From Episyrphus balteatus (taxonomy: Eukaryota > Arthropoda > Insecta > Diptera > Syrphidae): a stretch of 64,000 nucleotides of DNA. How positions within the stretch are numbered: position 1 is the first letter of the stretch; the number at the start of each line of letters is the position of its first letter. A program made the translations under genes and the position numbers. Under the pieces are notes generated by a model. It did no database searches, was not told the origin of the DNA, and saw nothing but the letters and a program-made list of their open reading frames with translations. Positions 23,408 to 34,616 of this stretch are shown here, piece by piece. The DNA lies in contig NC_079137.1 of the NCBI RefSeq assembly GCF_945859705.1, positions 33,165,322 through 33,229,321 on the forward strand, written 5' to 3'.

Positions 23408-23426
23408 TTACACATACACCACAGTG
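23408..23426 (-). repeat. Dispersed 19-nt CACTGTGG motif (copy 2)
   Basis: The minus strand reads CACTGTGGTGTATGTGTAA, then TATTTTTTTTTATTG. The plus-strand sequence after the motif (GACCCGAAAGTTTAAACTTT) weakly resembles that after copy 5. Confidence 0.7.
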
Positions 23427-25251
23427 ACCCGAAAGTTTAAACTTTAAGAATCGATAGACCAAAATTCATTCTTTGACCAAGTAATGGCATTTTTTAAAAT
23501 ATTATAAGTTTGGCACTGAACTACATGAATTGTAGACATATTTTTGACAATTATTTGTAAAATATCTATAAATTCCATGGAGGTTTCGATATTTTGGTAT
23601 TTTTTTTTTTTTTTTATTTTGTAACACATTAAGTGAATCTTTCTCTTGACAGTTGTCATTCTTGAAAATTTTGTTTTAAAAACCTAAAAGGATGAAGAAC
23701 AATTAATTACCTTTCACATTAGTGCATAATATCATAATTATTTTAATAGTCAAAATGTCATCTTAACAAATGGGGATTCCATTTTACTTTAAATACCGCA
23801 CGCGAGGGCGGTAATTCCCAATCCATACAATTTGACAAGTTTTACCTCAAATAAAAATAATTAAAAAAAAACTTATAAAAATATTAATTTGTCTTGTATT
23901 GTTGGTGGTAATTTATTCATGTATCGTGTTAAATTATTCTTAAAATGTCTTCTTACACAAACAAATACAAAGAAATTGCAATTGCAAAAATCAACACGAA
24001 TCTAATTCAAACTTCCCGAGTAGTAACGGATTTTAAGACGTATATTTTTCATTGCATACTTTTTGGTATTAATTAACATATTAAACCGTTTCTTACTTCT
24101 TTCATTCAACATACCGGTATAGGTTGGATTGTGTCTTTGCTCAACTGGTTTTTAACGATTAAATTATTCTGTTACTTATTTTTTGTAGTTTACTTTTAGG
24201 AGAATTAATGTTGTTAGGATTTTTGAATTTAAACAGCAAAGCAGGGAAATAGCAGGTATGTAAATTCCCTGTTAGTTAATAAAAATTATGGATACATCAA
24301 TGAACAGAAACCATTCTTTTAGTAAAATAACTTTAACAACAAGGGATTAGTAAAAACTGTTTAAATTTTCGCGTATGCCTTAATCCTTAATTTATTTGTT
24401 ACATGAGTAACAATTTTTTTAATTGACAAACAAATAACAAACACCAACAGCTGTGTTATTTTAGCATAGCTATCCGTATCTGAAGTTGGCGTTTACAAGC
24501 ATTACAAAAACAACACGCAGCTGTCGACAGGAGTAGTAGCTAAACCAAGCTGCGGATAGAATTTTGACGAGGTGTATAAGTTTACATTTTCCTTTCTCTT
24601 GCTGCGTGCATATACATTTTTGTTCAGTGTTGATATTTGGAATATCCTGCTGCGGAAACTTTATTAAAAAAAGATTTTTATCTTCTCCACTTTTTATCTA
24701 ACCCATTATGAATGATATTTTGAACTACATTCGTCTAATTGTATACTTTAGGGGCGGTGACGAGAAAAAAGTGCAATAACAATGCAGTTTTTCAAAAAAA
24801 AAAAAAAAAATGGTGCAGAGAAATGGATAATTTTGTCTGATAAGATAATTATGGTAAGTTATAAATTAAAACTATCTGCCCACAAAATGTACTCAAAGTA
24901 TAAATATTTGAGTTTTAGGTTTTACTTCTTTCAGAGTGAAAATTTACTTTGTGACAAATGTCAAAATGACATTAAGGTACCTAAGCTATGTGTATTTATT
25001 AAATAACCCAGCGATCACATCAAATTAATATGGTGAGACTTAAAAATAAAATCATGTTCTGTGAATGAAAAGTGTAAATTCAATCGAGTGTAGGTATACA
25101 CACAATCTTCTCTTCAAATGTGGTTTAGATTTTACTCTTTTGAAAACTGCAATTTTCGACATCGCTGGAGAGCTCGATCCATCACTTTGAATCAAAGATG
25201 TACAAAAGTGCATTTCATCAAATAACTTGTTGACAGTGAGTTTTACATGTA

Positions 25252-25290
25252 AGTGTGTGTGTATGTGTGTGTCTGGGCGTCTGTGTGTGT
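25252..25290. repeat. (GT)n-rich microsatellite
   Basis: Interrupted GTGTGT runs with ATG, CTGGGC and CTG interruptions. Confidence 0.9.
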
Positions 25291-27431
25291 TTTTCATTCA
25301 TATCTGGAATGGATCTCCTATAAATTCACCTAACTTACTGTAATACCGATCAGGAAAAAATTCAAATTAATATTTTGCGATGTTTTTATTACATTTGAAA
25401 AACAAATTTTACACCAATAAATATAATATAATTGACTCAAAGAATTTCTATTGCAAACAATTTTCATTTTAACATTAATTTTTTGTCTAAAATTGTATTT
25501 TTTTGTATTCTAGATACAAATTTATTTTTTAATTTGCCAGCTTATTGATATTTCAAACAAAATAAAACAAATCGTTCCTCTGATGAGTTTCATTTTCTAC
25601 CAACACAACTGCAACGAAAAACTTTTTCGTGTGTTTCTTTATCAGAAAAAAGAAAAGGTAGATTGTGTGGCTTTGCCAACTGACATAATATTCCTGATTG
25701 CTAAATGACTATCAAGAAAAAAATGTTTTATTTCAATGCTTTTTTTCCTGATCGCTATAACCGACCCCTTAAGCGAAGTATTCTGCTTCACAGTTGAAAA
25801 AATTGGTGGCGCGGTTAAACGCTTAAAAATTGCGTTCATTGACCAGGCCAATTCTTATTTTATTGAAATTGTAAAAAATAAAATTTAATATAGTAAATTC
25901 AGTAAAATAAACAAAGATTTATAACAATATTACACTACGATAAAAACAAAAAAAAAAAAAAACTGTCAGTAATGAGACATATTTGAAAGGTAAATTTTTT
26001 TCAAAATGCAACAACATTTTGTTCATACCATGAATAAATGTCAACTTACAAGGCGGCAAAAGCAATTTCAACAATTTCACCTAAAATTACAAAACATTAT
26101 TGTAAACGTTGATATACTCGTACCTGTATTGGAACGTGTTTAAATAACTTTTCTCAATTGATGATATACATATGTACATGTAAAAATGCAAAAACCAAAC
26201 TAATAATAAATACATATGTACATGCATAGCTACGCCTGAAAACCTATCTAAAAGTGTTTCTTTAAAAGAAAGAAAAAAAAAACAACAATAAATAACTTTT
26301 GGCAGAACTTTTATTTTTTTTTTTTTAATTCTGTTGAAGTGCAATAAAAAACATAAATGTTTAATTGTGTATTTCAACCAAACCAACCATAAATTCTCAG
26401 ACTTTATTTTCGTGACTGACTAAGTTTGAAACATTTGGTAAGCATTCTTCGACGAAGTAAAAAAGGTCAACAAGGATCAATGCAAGCCAAATTCAATGCC
26501 AGATAAACAACACCTGTCAAAATCAGAATTGAACAAATGGTTAGCAAGTTGGCAACAAAATTTCGTTTAGAACTTTATTTTTGGTCAGATTGTGTTTAAG
26601 TTTATGGTTCTGTTTCACTTCATTCAAAATAAATTTTTCAATTCCAATAAACAAAAGTTGATTCATTTTTGTGATGACTGATAAGATAACCAAGTTGAGG
26701 GTGCTCCACTCTCACTGATGATGATGGCTTCACGTCTATAAAAATTATATCAATGAAGTAATGATAACGTGCAACCAGCCCACCCGCCCATGCCATTTTA
26801 CAAAGGTTGACGAACTACTTCCGTTAAAAGTACAACCATATTTTAAGTGATGCAGTTTAGAGGATTAACTTAGCTAGGAAAAGTGTTTTTACAGTGTGAC
26901 AGCTTACAATTGCTTTGCCAATTTTCTAATCAACTTGATTGTTTTCATTTGCAGATTTGTCTTTTGCTAAACACGTGCTATGAGCTGAGTTTTAATGGTT
27001 AAATTGAAAAATGTCATCAAAACAAGATAAAGAAATTCTTGAATAAATTAGATAAATACGATTTACTTGCTAGATTTAAGGAAGAGAGAATTGTTTCATT
27101 TTACTGATTGGTGTTTTTTTCAATGATACAGATTGTCCCTTAATAGCGCGCAAAAAATGTATTTTATCTTGTTATGTATGGCATATTTTTACTTGGAGAC
27201 TGACATAAATACTAAAAAATCTAATTTGACGATAAAGGACTTTCCTTGACATACCTTAACTAGAGTTTAAAATATTAATATTTTTGACTGGTGTCCAACA
27301 TTGTTCTTTTCAAACTGTTAATTTATTCAAGCACTAACATATTTATTTTTACTTTATTAACGTAGTAACAGATCGCTTATACATAAAAACGCAATTTGAG
27401 CATTAATTTTTAACGTTTTAACAGATACGTT

Positions 27432-27450
27432 CACTGTGGCGTATGTGTAA
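27432..27450 (+). repeat. Dispersed 19-nt CACTGTGG motif (copy 3)
   Basis: Plus strand CACTGTGGCGTATGTGTAA followed by TTTTTTC. It lies about 100 bp to the left of the foldback element at 27548-28931. Confidence 0.7.
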
Positions 27451-27547
27451 TTTTTTCTTATATTGAAATATTTTGATGGTAAATAATACATTTCCAATTG
27501 CTTATGAAATCATAGCATTTCAGTTAAACTATGTTGACTATTGACTG

Positions 27548-28931
27548 ATAGTGGGATAACTAAAGCAAATTATTAGGGAACCCGGCAGAACAGCTCTGAT
27601 TTTGACGATTTTTTTCATAAAACAAATTTCATAAAACAAATGATAGCAAAAGATTCTTTAGGTAATTTAAGGAAAAAAAATGTAAGGAAGTGAGGGACAA
27701 TCTTCCATAGTTTAAGCGATAAATGCAATTTTCTTACAATCTGACTTCAAACACAAAAAAATATTTTAAAAACAACGGCTACATCTACAGTATTTTAAAA
27801 TACATTTTTAAAAAGCCAGGAGCTCATTCTTATCTCTTAAATTTAAATCCACTAAATTTAACTAAGAGTTTTTGAAAAATGGTCCTCAAACTCAGAGTTA
27901 AAAAAAAAAATGTTATTAAAAAATTTAAAATGACTTTTTTCCAAACTTTTTCTAATAAAATATGAATTTATTTAAAAAAAAAACGTTTATCCATAAATAT
28001 TATTAGTTGAATTCCGAAGCAGAAAAGGTAATATATATCACACTTTTGAAAAAAAAAAAATTAAAAATTACTTCAATTTCAATGGTTTTTTTTTTTGATA
28101 AAAACTGAAATAATTGAAATAATTTTCAAAGATTTTGGCAAATAAGAACTTTAAAATTTTGCTATTTAACTTTCAACAATAAGGGCTATTGAACAATTAA
28201 AAAATAACTTTATATTTAAATGTTGAACTTTAAAAAAGAAATAAGTTAAATTTTTTTTCAAAACTTCTATTAAAAAAAGTTCTTCGAAAATGAAATACTT
28301 TTTAATTTTTGAATAAACTGTATACATTCTGACATTTAATTTTATAATTTCAAATAATAATAAATGTGGCCTAAAAAATTTGAAAAATAAATGCATTTTG
28401 TATTACGAAAAAGTTTTAAAAAGGACATGTTAAAATTTTTTTAATATTTTTTTTTTTTTCAAAAATCTGAGTTCAATTACCACTCTTTCAAAAGCCCTTA
28501 CTTCAATTAACTTAATTTTAATTTTACAAATGCGACTAAGCTTCTAGCTTTTTAATAATGTATATTTAAATATTGTAGGTGTTGCCGTTGTGTTCAAATA
28601 TTTTGTTTTGTGTTTGAAGTCAATTAATAAGAAAATTAATAAGAAAATTGCATCTACCGCTTCAACGATGGAAGACTGTCCCTCACTCCCATATATTTTT
28701 TTTCCTTGAGTTTCCTAGACAACCTCTTGGCATCAATTAATTTATGAAATTTAAGAAAAAAATTTGAAAGCAAATTTTTTTGTTCACAAAAATCTCCAAT
28801 TAAATTTAAAAAATCAAAACGGCAACACCGGCAATTTTTAATCTATAGACTTTAAAGTATTTTTAAAGATCATCAAAATGTAAGCTGTTCAGCCGGGTTC
28901 CCTAATTTTTGAGCTTTAGTTACTCTACTAT
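27548..28931. mobile_element. Foldback element with long inverted arms (1.38 kb)
   Basis: The left end ATAGTGGGATAACTAAAGC ... TTAGGGAACCCGGC pairs with the right end GCCGGGTTCCCTAA ... GCTTTAGTTACTCTACTAT. Pairing continues inward: AGTGAGGGACAATCTTCCAT at about 27686 matches ATGGAAGACTGTCCCTCACT at about 28667, and TTGACTTCAAACACAAAA-type segments match beyond that. Arms are about 350 bp or more with indels. No reading frame with recognisable transposase motifs was found; minus-strand frames here are poly-F/K low complexity. The target duplication is not clear. Confidence 0.85.
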
Positions 28932-29034
28932 GAGATTTAAAATCCTAAGATTGTTCAGCTGATATTTAATCTTTGGTGTACCAAACTTCTCTGGACTCTG
29001 GAAACTTCTAGGACTCATAAACGGGTAGGTATTT

Positions 29035-29145
29035 AGACTTTCAAGAAAAAGTTTCTGGGGTACCACAAGTTAGTGTTCTAGTTCCAGTTTTGTCCATTTT
29101 ATTTGCACATTTGTGGTATACCCATTTTGCACTGGCATAAAAAAG
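29035..29145 (+). pseudogene. Possible short reverse-transcriptase fragment
   Basis: One plus-strand frame reads GRYLDFQEKVSGVPQVSVLV then PVLSILFAH before a stop. It resembles the 'GVPQGSVLGPxLF' RT motif of non-LTR retrotransposons with both glycines after PQ and L changed. It is about 35 residues with stops just upstream and downstream, so this is a scrap at best. Confidence 0.42.
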
Positions 29146-29149
29146 CTTT

Positions 29150-30560
29150 GAAATACTGCGTTATGAAGAGAATATTACATCAGTTCAAATAAAGTTCCGA
29201 TATGTTTCAAAACTACCTCGCTTTGGTTACTTTATTGATTATTTTACGTTCATAAAAATGAAAAAATAACAAAATGTTTAGTTTTCACCATTTTCGTAAA
29301 CGTTTTGTACTTAATTTAAGATCATTGGTTATTTATTGGATGCCATAAGCGATATGTCCAAAGTGGTATTTAAAACTCTAAAAAAATAATTTTGAGAACA
29401 TATCAATTTGACCGTTATGCACTAAAACTATGTTAAATTAATTTTTAATTGCTGCGACAACAGTAACAACCAAACTGTCTTACTTTTTTAAGTTAAATGC
29501 TACAATTGACTTTGCTTTCTTAGAAAATTAAAAGTGAAAGAAAACTTAACGAAAAGAAGCAATCCCCCATTACAAGTTCATTGCATGAAAATGAACGAAA
29601 AAGTCACTTTTAATGCAATTGATTGGATAAAAGTAAATCTAATTTCAATAATCACAACAAATTATCAATTGCATTCAGTTTGATGCAGTTACTCATCAAA
29701 AGCGAAATTCGATTTAAACTTAACGAATCAATTCGTAATTATTCACCACATTTTATCGTATATTTCTCAGTTTTTCACGGCGCGAGGTTTGCGCTCTTTT
29801 AGCATTCCTCGAGCCATAACTTCTATTCTGTTCGGTTTCACTTGTTAAACTTCTCATCTTAAAACCCCTATCGTAAAAAAAAAACTGCTGATTGGTTGTA
29901 AACATTTAAATTTTATTAGTTTAAAAAAAAAATACAAAAACGTTTATTCCTTGAATGTTTTTTTTTTTATTGCTGATTCTCTCTTTTTACAAAGATAAAA
30001 CCAATATTTCTGTTAAAATGTTCAACGGAACGATACTGGGTTGATAGTTAAATCATTAAAATTGTTTTAAAAGTCATGTGAATAAACTTTTGTTGCATGT
30101 TTTGCAATTTGCATTTAATCGTTCGATATTTTAGTTTATTCAAAGACTCTTTTGACAACAAAAAATAATAAATACGATCTCAATGAGCTATTGTGAAGTA
30201 ATTGCAATTAGATACAAGAACTTTTCGAAAAAATTTGCTGAGTTGCAGTTTTGCTTGAACACGATTTTTTTAACACGAATTTTTGTTTTATTGTGATTAA
30301 AACTTGTACCAATAAAAAAATTTAAAGCAAAATAAAATGTTTTTTTTTTCAAAAAATTAAATTTACCTTACGCAACAAATCGCAAGTTTTCTTAGTAAAA
30401 AAGAAAAAAACATAAACAAAAAATTAAAATTAAACTACCTCATTTAAAGCTTTTTTTATATTGTTCCTCATTTTTTCGCACACGGCAATTTTATTTATAA
30501 ATTTACAAAAAAAAAAAAACTAGCTAAAAACTGAAAAAGTTATGAATAAATAAAAAACTC
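29150..30560. other. No supported feature
   Basis: AT-rich sequence leading into the intron side of the start exon at 30581. Poly-pyrimidine tracts occur, but no acceptor could be tied to an exon. Confidence 0.4.
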
Positions 30561-30567
30561 AACTTAC

Positions 30568-30581
30568 CCGCTAGAAGACAT
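30568..30581 (-). CDS. 14-nt start exon of an unidentified gene (MSSS + 2 nt)
   Basis: On the minus strand CAACAACAAAATG gives an excellent insect start context. It is followed by TCT TCT AGC GG and then a consensus donor, GTAAGTTGAG, at 30567. The coding part is four codons plus GG (phase 2, next residue glycine). The 5' UTR would extend to about 30827, where two overlapping TCAGTY initiators lie. Start codons split off in tiny first exons are common in insect genes with long first introns; the 30 kb to the left would then be intron or intergenic space. The gene cannot be named from four residues. The call rests on the combined motifs, not on homology. Confidence 0.5.
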
Positions 30582-30817
30582 TTTGTTGTTGCTTTTGAAG
30601 TGCGTTTTCCGGTTGAGATTATTAGAATTATTTGGAACGTTTATTGGTGATTTAGATCCTGTTAAAAAGGACTAAAGTTTTTATTTATTTTCGAGACAAT
30701 CTAAAATATAAAAGGCACTTCTTTCACTTGAGTTTGTTTTCTTTTATTATTATTTTTTTTTTATTAAATCTCCGAGGTATTTAAAAAGAAATATATTCTT
30801 AGCACAAACGATCCGTT

Positions 30818-30832
30818 CGAACTGACTGAATT
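30818..30832 (-). promoter_or_regulatory. Candidate core promoter: doubled initiator
   Basis: The minus strand reads TTCAGTCAGTTCGAACGG, giving TCAGTC (A at 30827) and TCAGTT (A at 30823) in overlap, both matching the arthropod initiator. No TATA box is seen about 30 bases upstream. It lies about 245 nt before the ATG at 30581, a plausible 5' UTR length. A further TCAGTC lies at 30914-30919. Confidence 0.42.
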
Positions 30833-30929
30833 TCTTGTCAACCGGAGTTTTATCTATAAAGTCGTGGTACGATAAAACAAAATAAAATGATTGTATCTTT
30901 AGTACAGCTGAGTTGACTGAGTGTAAAGT

Positions 30930-32160
30930 CAAAGATACTCAGCGTTAACAGCTGGCCACTGCAATAAATAGCTTTTTGGTGAAAAAAAAATATAATTTTG
31001 CCTCTCTTTTCAAATTCAGATACAAACTCAAATATCCACACAAAATGACGTGACAAAAAAGTGAGATAGTGTTGAAATTTAGAGCTGAGCGCATGAGTAA
31101 GTTGTTGACTATACAAGTTTGGTGCATAAACTTACAGCAAACCACATGTGCTGAGAAAAGTTATTTGAGAAATTTACGTCGAATACTGCTTGAACTTTGT
31201 TCGTTTAAAATATACAAAAAGTTTAACACATCAAAAGTTTTAAAGATAAACTGAAATAAGATCAGGGCTGTAATAGTAAAGAAAGGGCCTTAAGGCAAAT
31301 TAGAGCTATTATAATGATGTTTAAAATAAAGTATTCTTACTTTGACTTAGGTAATATTAAAATATAGAAATAGATTGCCTACAAATTTGAAAAGATCATT
31401 ATCCCTGTTTTTCGAAAAATTGATAAAATCATTTTTTTAAAGATTGAATTCCCATACGCGATTTTGAAAAAAAAAAATTGTTTAGGATTTGCATTAGAAA
31501 TGAGAAAAAACTAGAGAAAATAGGAAGTTTTCAAAAAAAAAAAATACTTAAAAAAACAAAACAATTAAATTGGATACTTTAAGAGGTTATATTTTTTTTG
31601 TAAACTGCTCATGTATTCTACATGTACCTACATACTACATACATATTTGAAGAAGATATTAGTAAGAAATAAAATCATCAAAAATTTTTTAAAGTCTATA
31701 AAGCACAGACAGGTTTAACAGAACATAATTGAAAACTTCTTTATGTTTTTGAATTTTTCTTACAAAAATGTTATAAGAAAAATTTAAACTTAATTTTTCC
31801 AAAGTTTCACATTTAAACATAACGTTATTTTACCCTCTGTTGTTGAAGGTTAAATGCAAATAGTTTGAATAGTTTTTTTTTTAAGTGAAAACTTCTTTAG
31901 TATCTTAGTGATTTGAAACAAGATGAAACAAAAACGCGACACGAACATTCAACTTGTTATAACTTTTTTGTTTTAATAGATAGATGAATGAAATTTGTAC
32001 TGTAGATAGGTAATATAATAAACTAAATGCACAAAATTTCAATTAATTTCATATTCAAAATTCTGATATAACGGTAAAAAGATGTTCTTTTTCTACACAC
32101 GTTATATCTTTTGATCAAATGCACATACATATTTGATTTAACTTTAACACGCATGCTGAT
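30930..32160. other. AT-rich stretch, nothing recognised
   Basis: Upstream flank of the candidate promoter. Several short open frames overlap it without start context or motif support. Confidence 0.4.
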
Positions 32161-32161
32161 A

Positions 32162-32217
32162 ACATATATATATCACATATATATATATATACATATATAT
32201 ATATACATATATATATC
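32162..32217. repeat. (AT)n microsatellite
   Basis: ATATAT runs interrupted by CAC and ACAT. Confidence 0.93.
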
Positions 32218-32379
32218 ACAATTAACTGTACGAGCTCTACAAGTTACACAATCTTAAATTGAAAAACTTAAAAAAATCCTCAAAATACCTGTGGAGATCT
32301 ATTGACGATGACCAGTGTAGGAAGTACCGTAATCTCAGCTTGAAATTTGACATAGTTGGCTTTAAAAAATTCTTATTTT

Positions 32380-32940
32380 TTTTCTAGGCATGGTAGAAAT
32401 ATGATTCATATGTCATATAAAAGGTGAAATAACCGTTCAGATGATATAAAATTTACTATAGGTTGTCATTTAAAAAAAATATATTTAATGGTGTTAAAAG
32501 AGAAAAAAGATTAATTTTTTTGCTTTTTTGATGAAAAATGATTTGGTTTGAAAAAAAAATAAGCTCTTTTTGTAGATGTTGTATAGACATGGACGATATA
32601 AATATTTTGAGTTGAAACAATAAGCTTTTAGATGATATAAAATTAATATAGGTAGGTATTCATATAAAAAAAATGTATTTAAAGGAGATAGAATAAAAAA
32701 TAGGTAGATTTTTTCTTTTTTTTTGCTAGAAATTTTTTTTTTAAGGTTTCACTTCTACCACGTGTGAATTGCACACATGACTTTTTTTTTTGTTAAACTT
32801 TAATACAAAGGGTCTTTTTGTCTTCTAAATTCAATTAAAAGCAAATATGTTCAGTATATTTTTAAGGGATACATATGTACATTTAAAGGTACAAAATTAG
32901 GAAAAAAGCAGGTTAATTTTTTTTATCAAAGTTCTGAGTT
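32380..32940. repeat. Imperfect tandem repeat, period about 190 bp
   Basis: GATGATATAAAATTTACTATAGG at 32440 recurs as GATGATATAAAATTAATATAGG at 32631. In each unit it is followed by a 'CAT.TAAAAAAAATRTATTTAA' segment and an 'AGAATAAAAAATAG'-type segment. A third, poorer unit follows at about 32830-32940 (TACATTTAAAGGTACAAAATTAGG). This looks like an old tandem duplication. Confidence 0.6.
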
Positions 32941-32999
32941 TTCATTCACTCAATTTAATTGATTTTAATTTAAGAGACAAGAATAAATATCTGACTTTC

Positions 33000-33200
33000 T
33001 AAAAAGAATTTCTTAAAAAGCATCGGCAATCTCTTGGTATCATTTAATTAATGAAATTTAAAATTTGTATGTTCACAAAGTTCTAATTTTCAATTTCAAA
33101 ACCAATATGGCAAATGCTGCAATTTTTGACACAAAAAGGCTTAAGTACATATTTTTATTTAAAGACGTTGAAAAAAGCTGTTCGGGCCGATGTGGAATTA
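33000..33200 (+). repeat. Decayed relative of one arm of the 27.5-kb foldback element
   Basis: CTCTTGGTATCATTTAATTAATGAAATTTAA, with GTTCACAAAGTTCTAATT, GGCAAATGCTGCAATTTTTGA and AAGCTGTTCGGGCC further on, follows the order of 28725-28895 (CTCTTGGCATCAATTAATTTATG, GTTCACAAAAATCTCCAATT, GGCAACACCGGCAATTTTTAA, AAGCTGTTCAGCCGGG). The opposite arm was not found. Confidence 0.62.
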
Positions 33201-33247
33201 ATTTCTTCTCGTAAGTGCAAACTTCAATTTAATTTAAACCAAGAGGT

Positions 33248-33266
33248 CACTGTGGTGTATGTGTAA
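33248..33266 (+). repeat. Dispersed 19-nt CACTGTGG motif (copy 4)
   Basis: Plus strand CACTGTGGTGTATGTGTAA, identical to copy 2, followed by TATTTTTTC. Confidence 0.7.
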
Positions 33267-33337
33267 TATTTTTTCTAATTAAATTTTTTAACATAATGTT
33301 GAATCATGTTGAACCTTACCGCATATTTTCTTACCAT

Positions 33338-34326
33338 TGTTACGTAATCTTTCATACGTAACGGATATTACTGAGAACGGTTTGCCGTAAAGGCAGGGGA
33401 TGTGAACCCGACAAATGGGTTCCTCTCCCTTTAAAGTTATTTGCCTATCGTTTCCCTATCGTTTCCCTATTGTCCAGCTATTAGGCACACTGGAGGCCAG
33501 TTATTTAGAGGCAACAAAGGCCCACTTTCTGAAAACAAGAAAATAAAAGATTAATTATTTGTTTGTACAATATTCTTACGTTTATTTGGGTTGAATTAAA
33601 GTTTACAAAGTGATCCTCTGGAAATCGCCTAAGTTCCTGATTTCTATGCTTCTGACTTCTATGCTTCTGAGCTTCTGAACTTCTGAACTTCTGAACTCTC
33701 TCTTAATTATTTTTAGACTATTTATACAACTTTCTTTTAATATTATTCACTAATACTTATAAAACTAAAGTATACAATGTAAAGTATAAAGCATTACCCA
33801 ATTACGAAACTAGGATTGCTTACATCGCAATCTTGGGTAATACTTTAATACTTTATTTATTATTTGTTAAATTGAAATACAAAGAATTACCCAATTACAA
33901 AATTAATATTGCATACATTGCAATTTTGGGCAATTCTTTGCTTATTATTTATTAACCTATATTTTAAATTATACCTACTTAATTTCTTTTTACCTTACTT
34001 TGCGTCATCCTCAATTTCTTGGTGACGCAATATGAGCCATCAACACTTAATAACCAATATGACCCATCAGCAGTTTTCTTTCGCTTATTTTAATTGTGAC
34101 GATCCAGTATGTTTTGTCACCGGATCGTCGACCTGCCGTCGCTTCAACTTATTATTGAAGTTGAATCATTGGCCAGGTGTTTACAATTATTATTGGCCCA
34201 ATTAATTTGAGTATTCGTTTGTTTTGTTTACACAGCGAATTACTCTTGGTGCCCTTGAATTAAATTCAATTATTGTGGAGGGTTATGGTTAGTGTGAGAC
34301 ATAATAGATTAATGTCTAACACAACA
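33338..34326. mobile_element. Probable solo LTR of an LTR retrotransposon (989 bp)
   Basis: The block starts TGTTACGTAATC and ends AACACAACA, giving TG...CA termini with the short inverted TGTT/AACA of LTRs. A 4-bp CCAT flanks it on both sides (33334-33337, 34327-34330). It is richer in GC than its flanks and contains a CTTCTGAA minisatellite (about 33655-33700) and paired hairpins (33772-33950). No internal coding region accompanies it. A 4-bp match alone is weak, so a second copy elsewhere in the genome is needed to confirm the ends. Confidence 0.5.
33772..33950. repeat. Two tandem hairpin units inside the probable LTR
   Basis: AAAGCATTACCCAATTACGAAAC ... CTTGGGTAATACTTT and then AAAGAATTACCCAATTACAAAAT ... 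TTTGGGCAATTCTTT: each unit folds on itself, and the two are about 115 bp apart as direct repeats. Each loop contains ATTGCWTACATYGCAAT, itself a small palindrome. Confidence 0.7.
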
Positions 34327-34367
34327 CCATGAAAATCATAACTGTTTTTACCTATGGTTTATTTTCT

Positions 34368-34610
34368 ATGAACAAGTACGAAGTAAGATTAAAGGTAGGC
34401 CTAAAAACTGCTGATACAAGAAAAATGCAAAAACACCAGCATTCAGTTGGCCTCAGAAATGGAACAATACAAAACTGGGAGGCTTGCTGCCGATTTCTGA
34501 GGTCGGTGAACCTCACAGACGGATCATTAGTGTGAAGCAGATACGTGAGGGAGTTATGATCCCCTCGAGATTGAGATTATAACAGCGCTGAATAAAAGGA
34601 AGAAGAAGAA
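34368..34610 (+). mobile_element. 5'-truncated RTE-type retrotransposon copy (3' end)
   Basis: From AAGGTAGGCCTAAAAACT to the tail, this matches the reverse complement of the 3' end of the RTE copy at 56591-60920. Shared landmarks include ATGCAAAAACACCAGCATTC, GGGAGGCTTGC, CGATTTCTGAGGT and GATCCCCTCGA. It ends in AATAAAAGGAAGAAGAAGAA, the family's short-repeat 3' tail. A possible 7-bp duplication, ATTTTCT, lies at 34361-34367 and 34610-34616. It keeps the sequence AACAGCGCTGA uninterrupted, where the larger copy has an inserted element. Confidence 0.88.
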
Positions 34611-34616
34611 TTTTCT

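Larger units (their letters stand above)
23001..27430. other. Long AT-rich stretch without supported genes
   Basis: No convincing coding exon or bounded transposon was found. One block near 24199-24256 (TTTTAG ... AGCAG|GTATGT) has acceptor- and donor-like ends with an open frame of about 19 codons, but this is within chance expectation. Poly-A and poly-T runs are frequent. Confidence 0.4.

Noticed and set aside
24199..24256. Block with acceptor- and donor-like ends and an open frame
   Set aside because: Donor is GTATGT, the acceptor tract is short and the product is featureless; within chance in AT-rich DNA.
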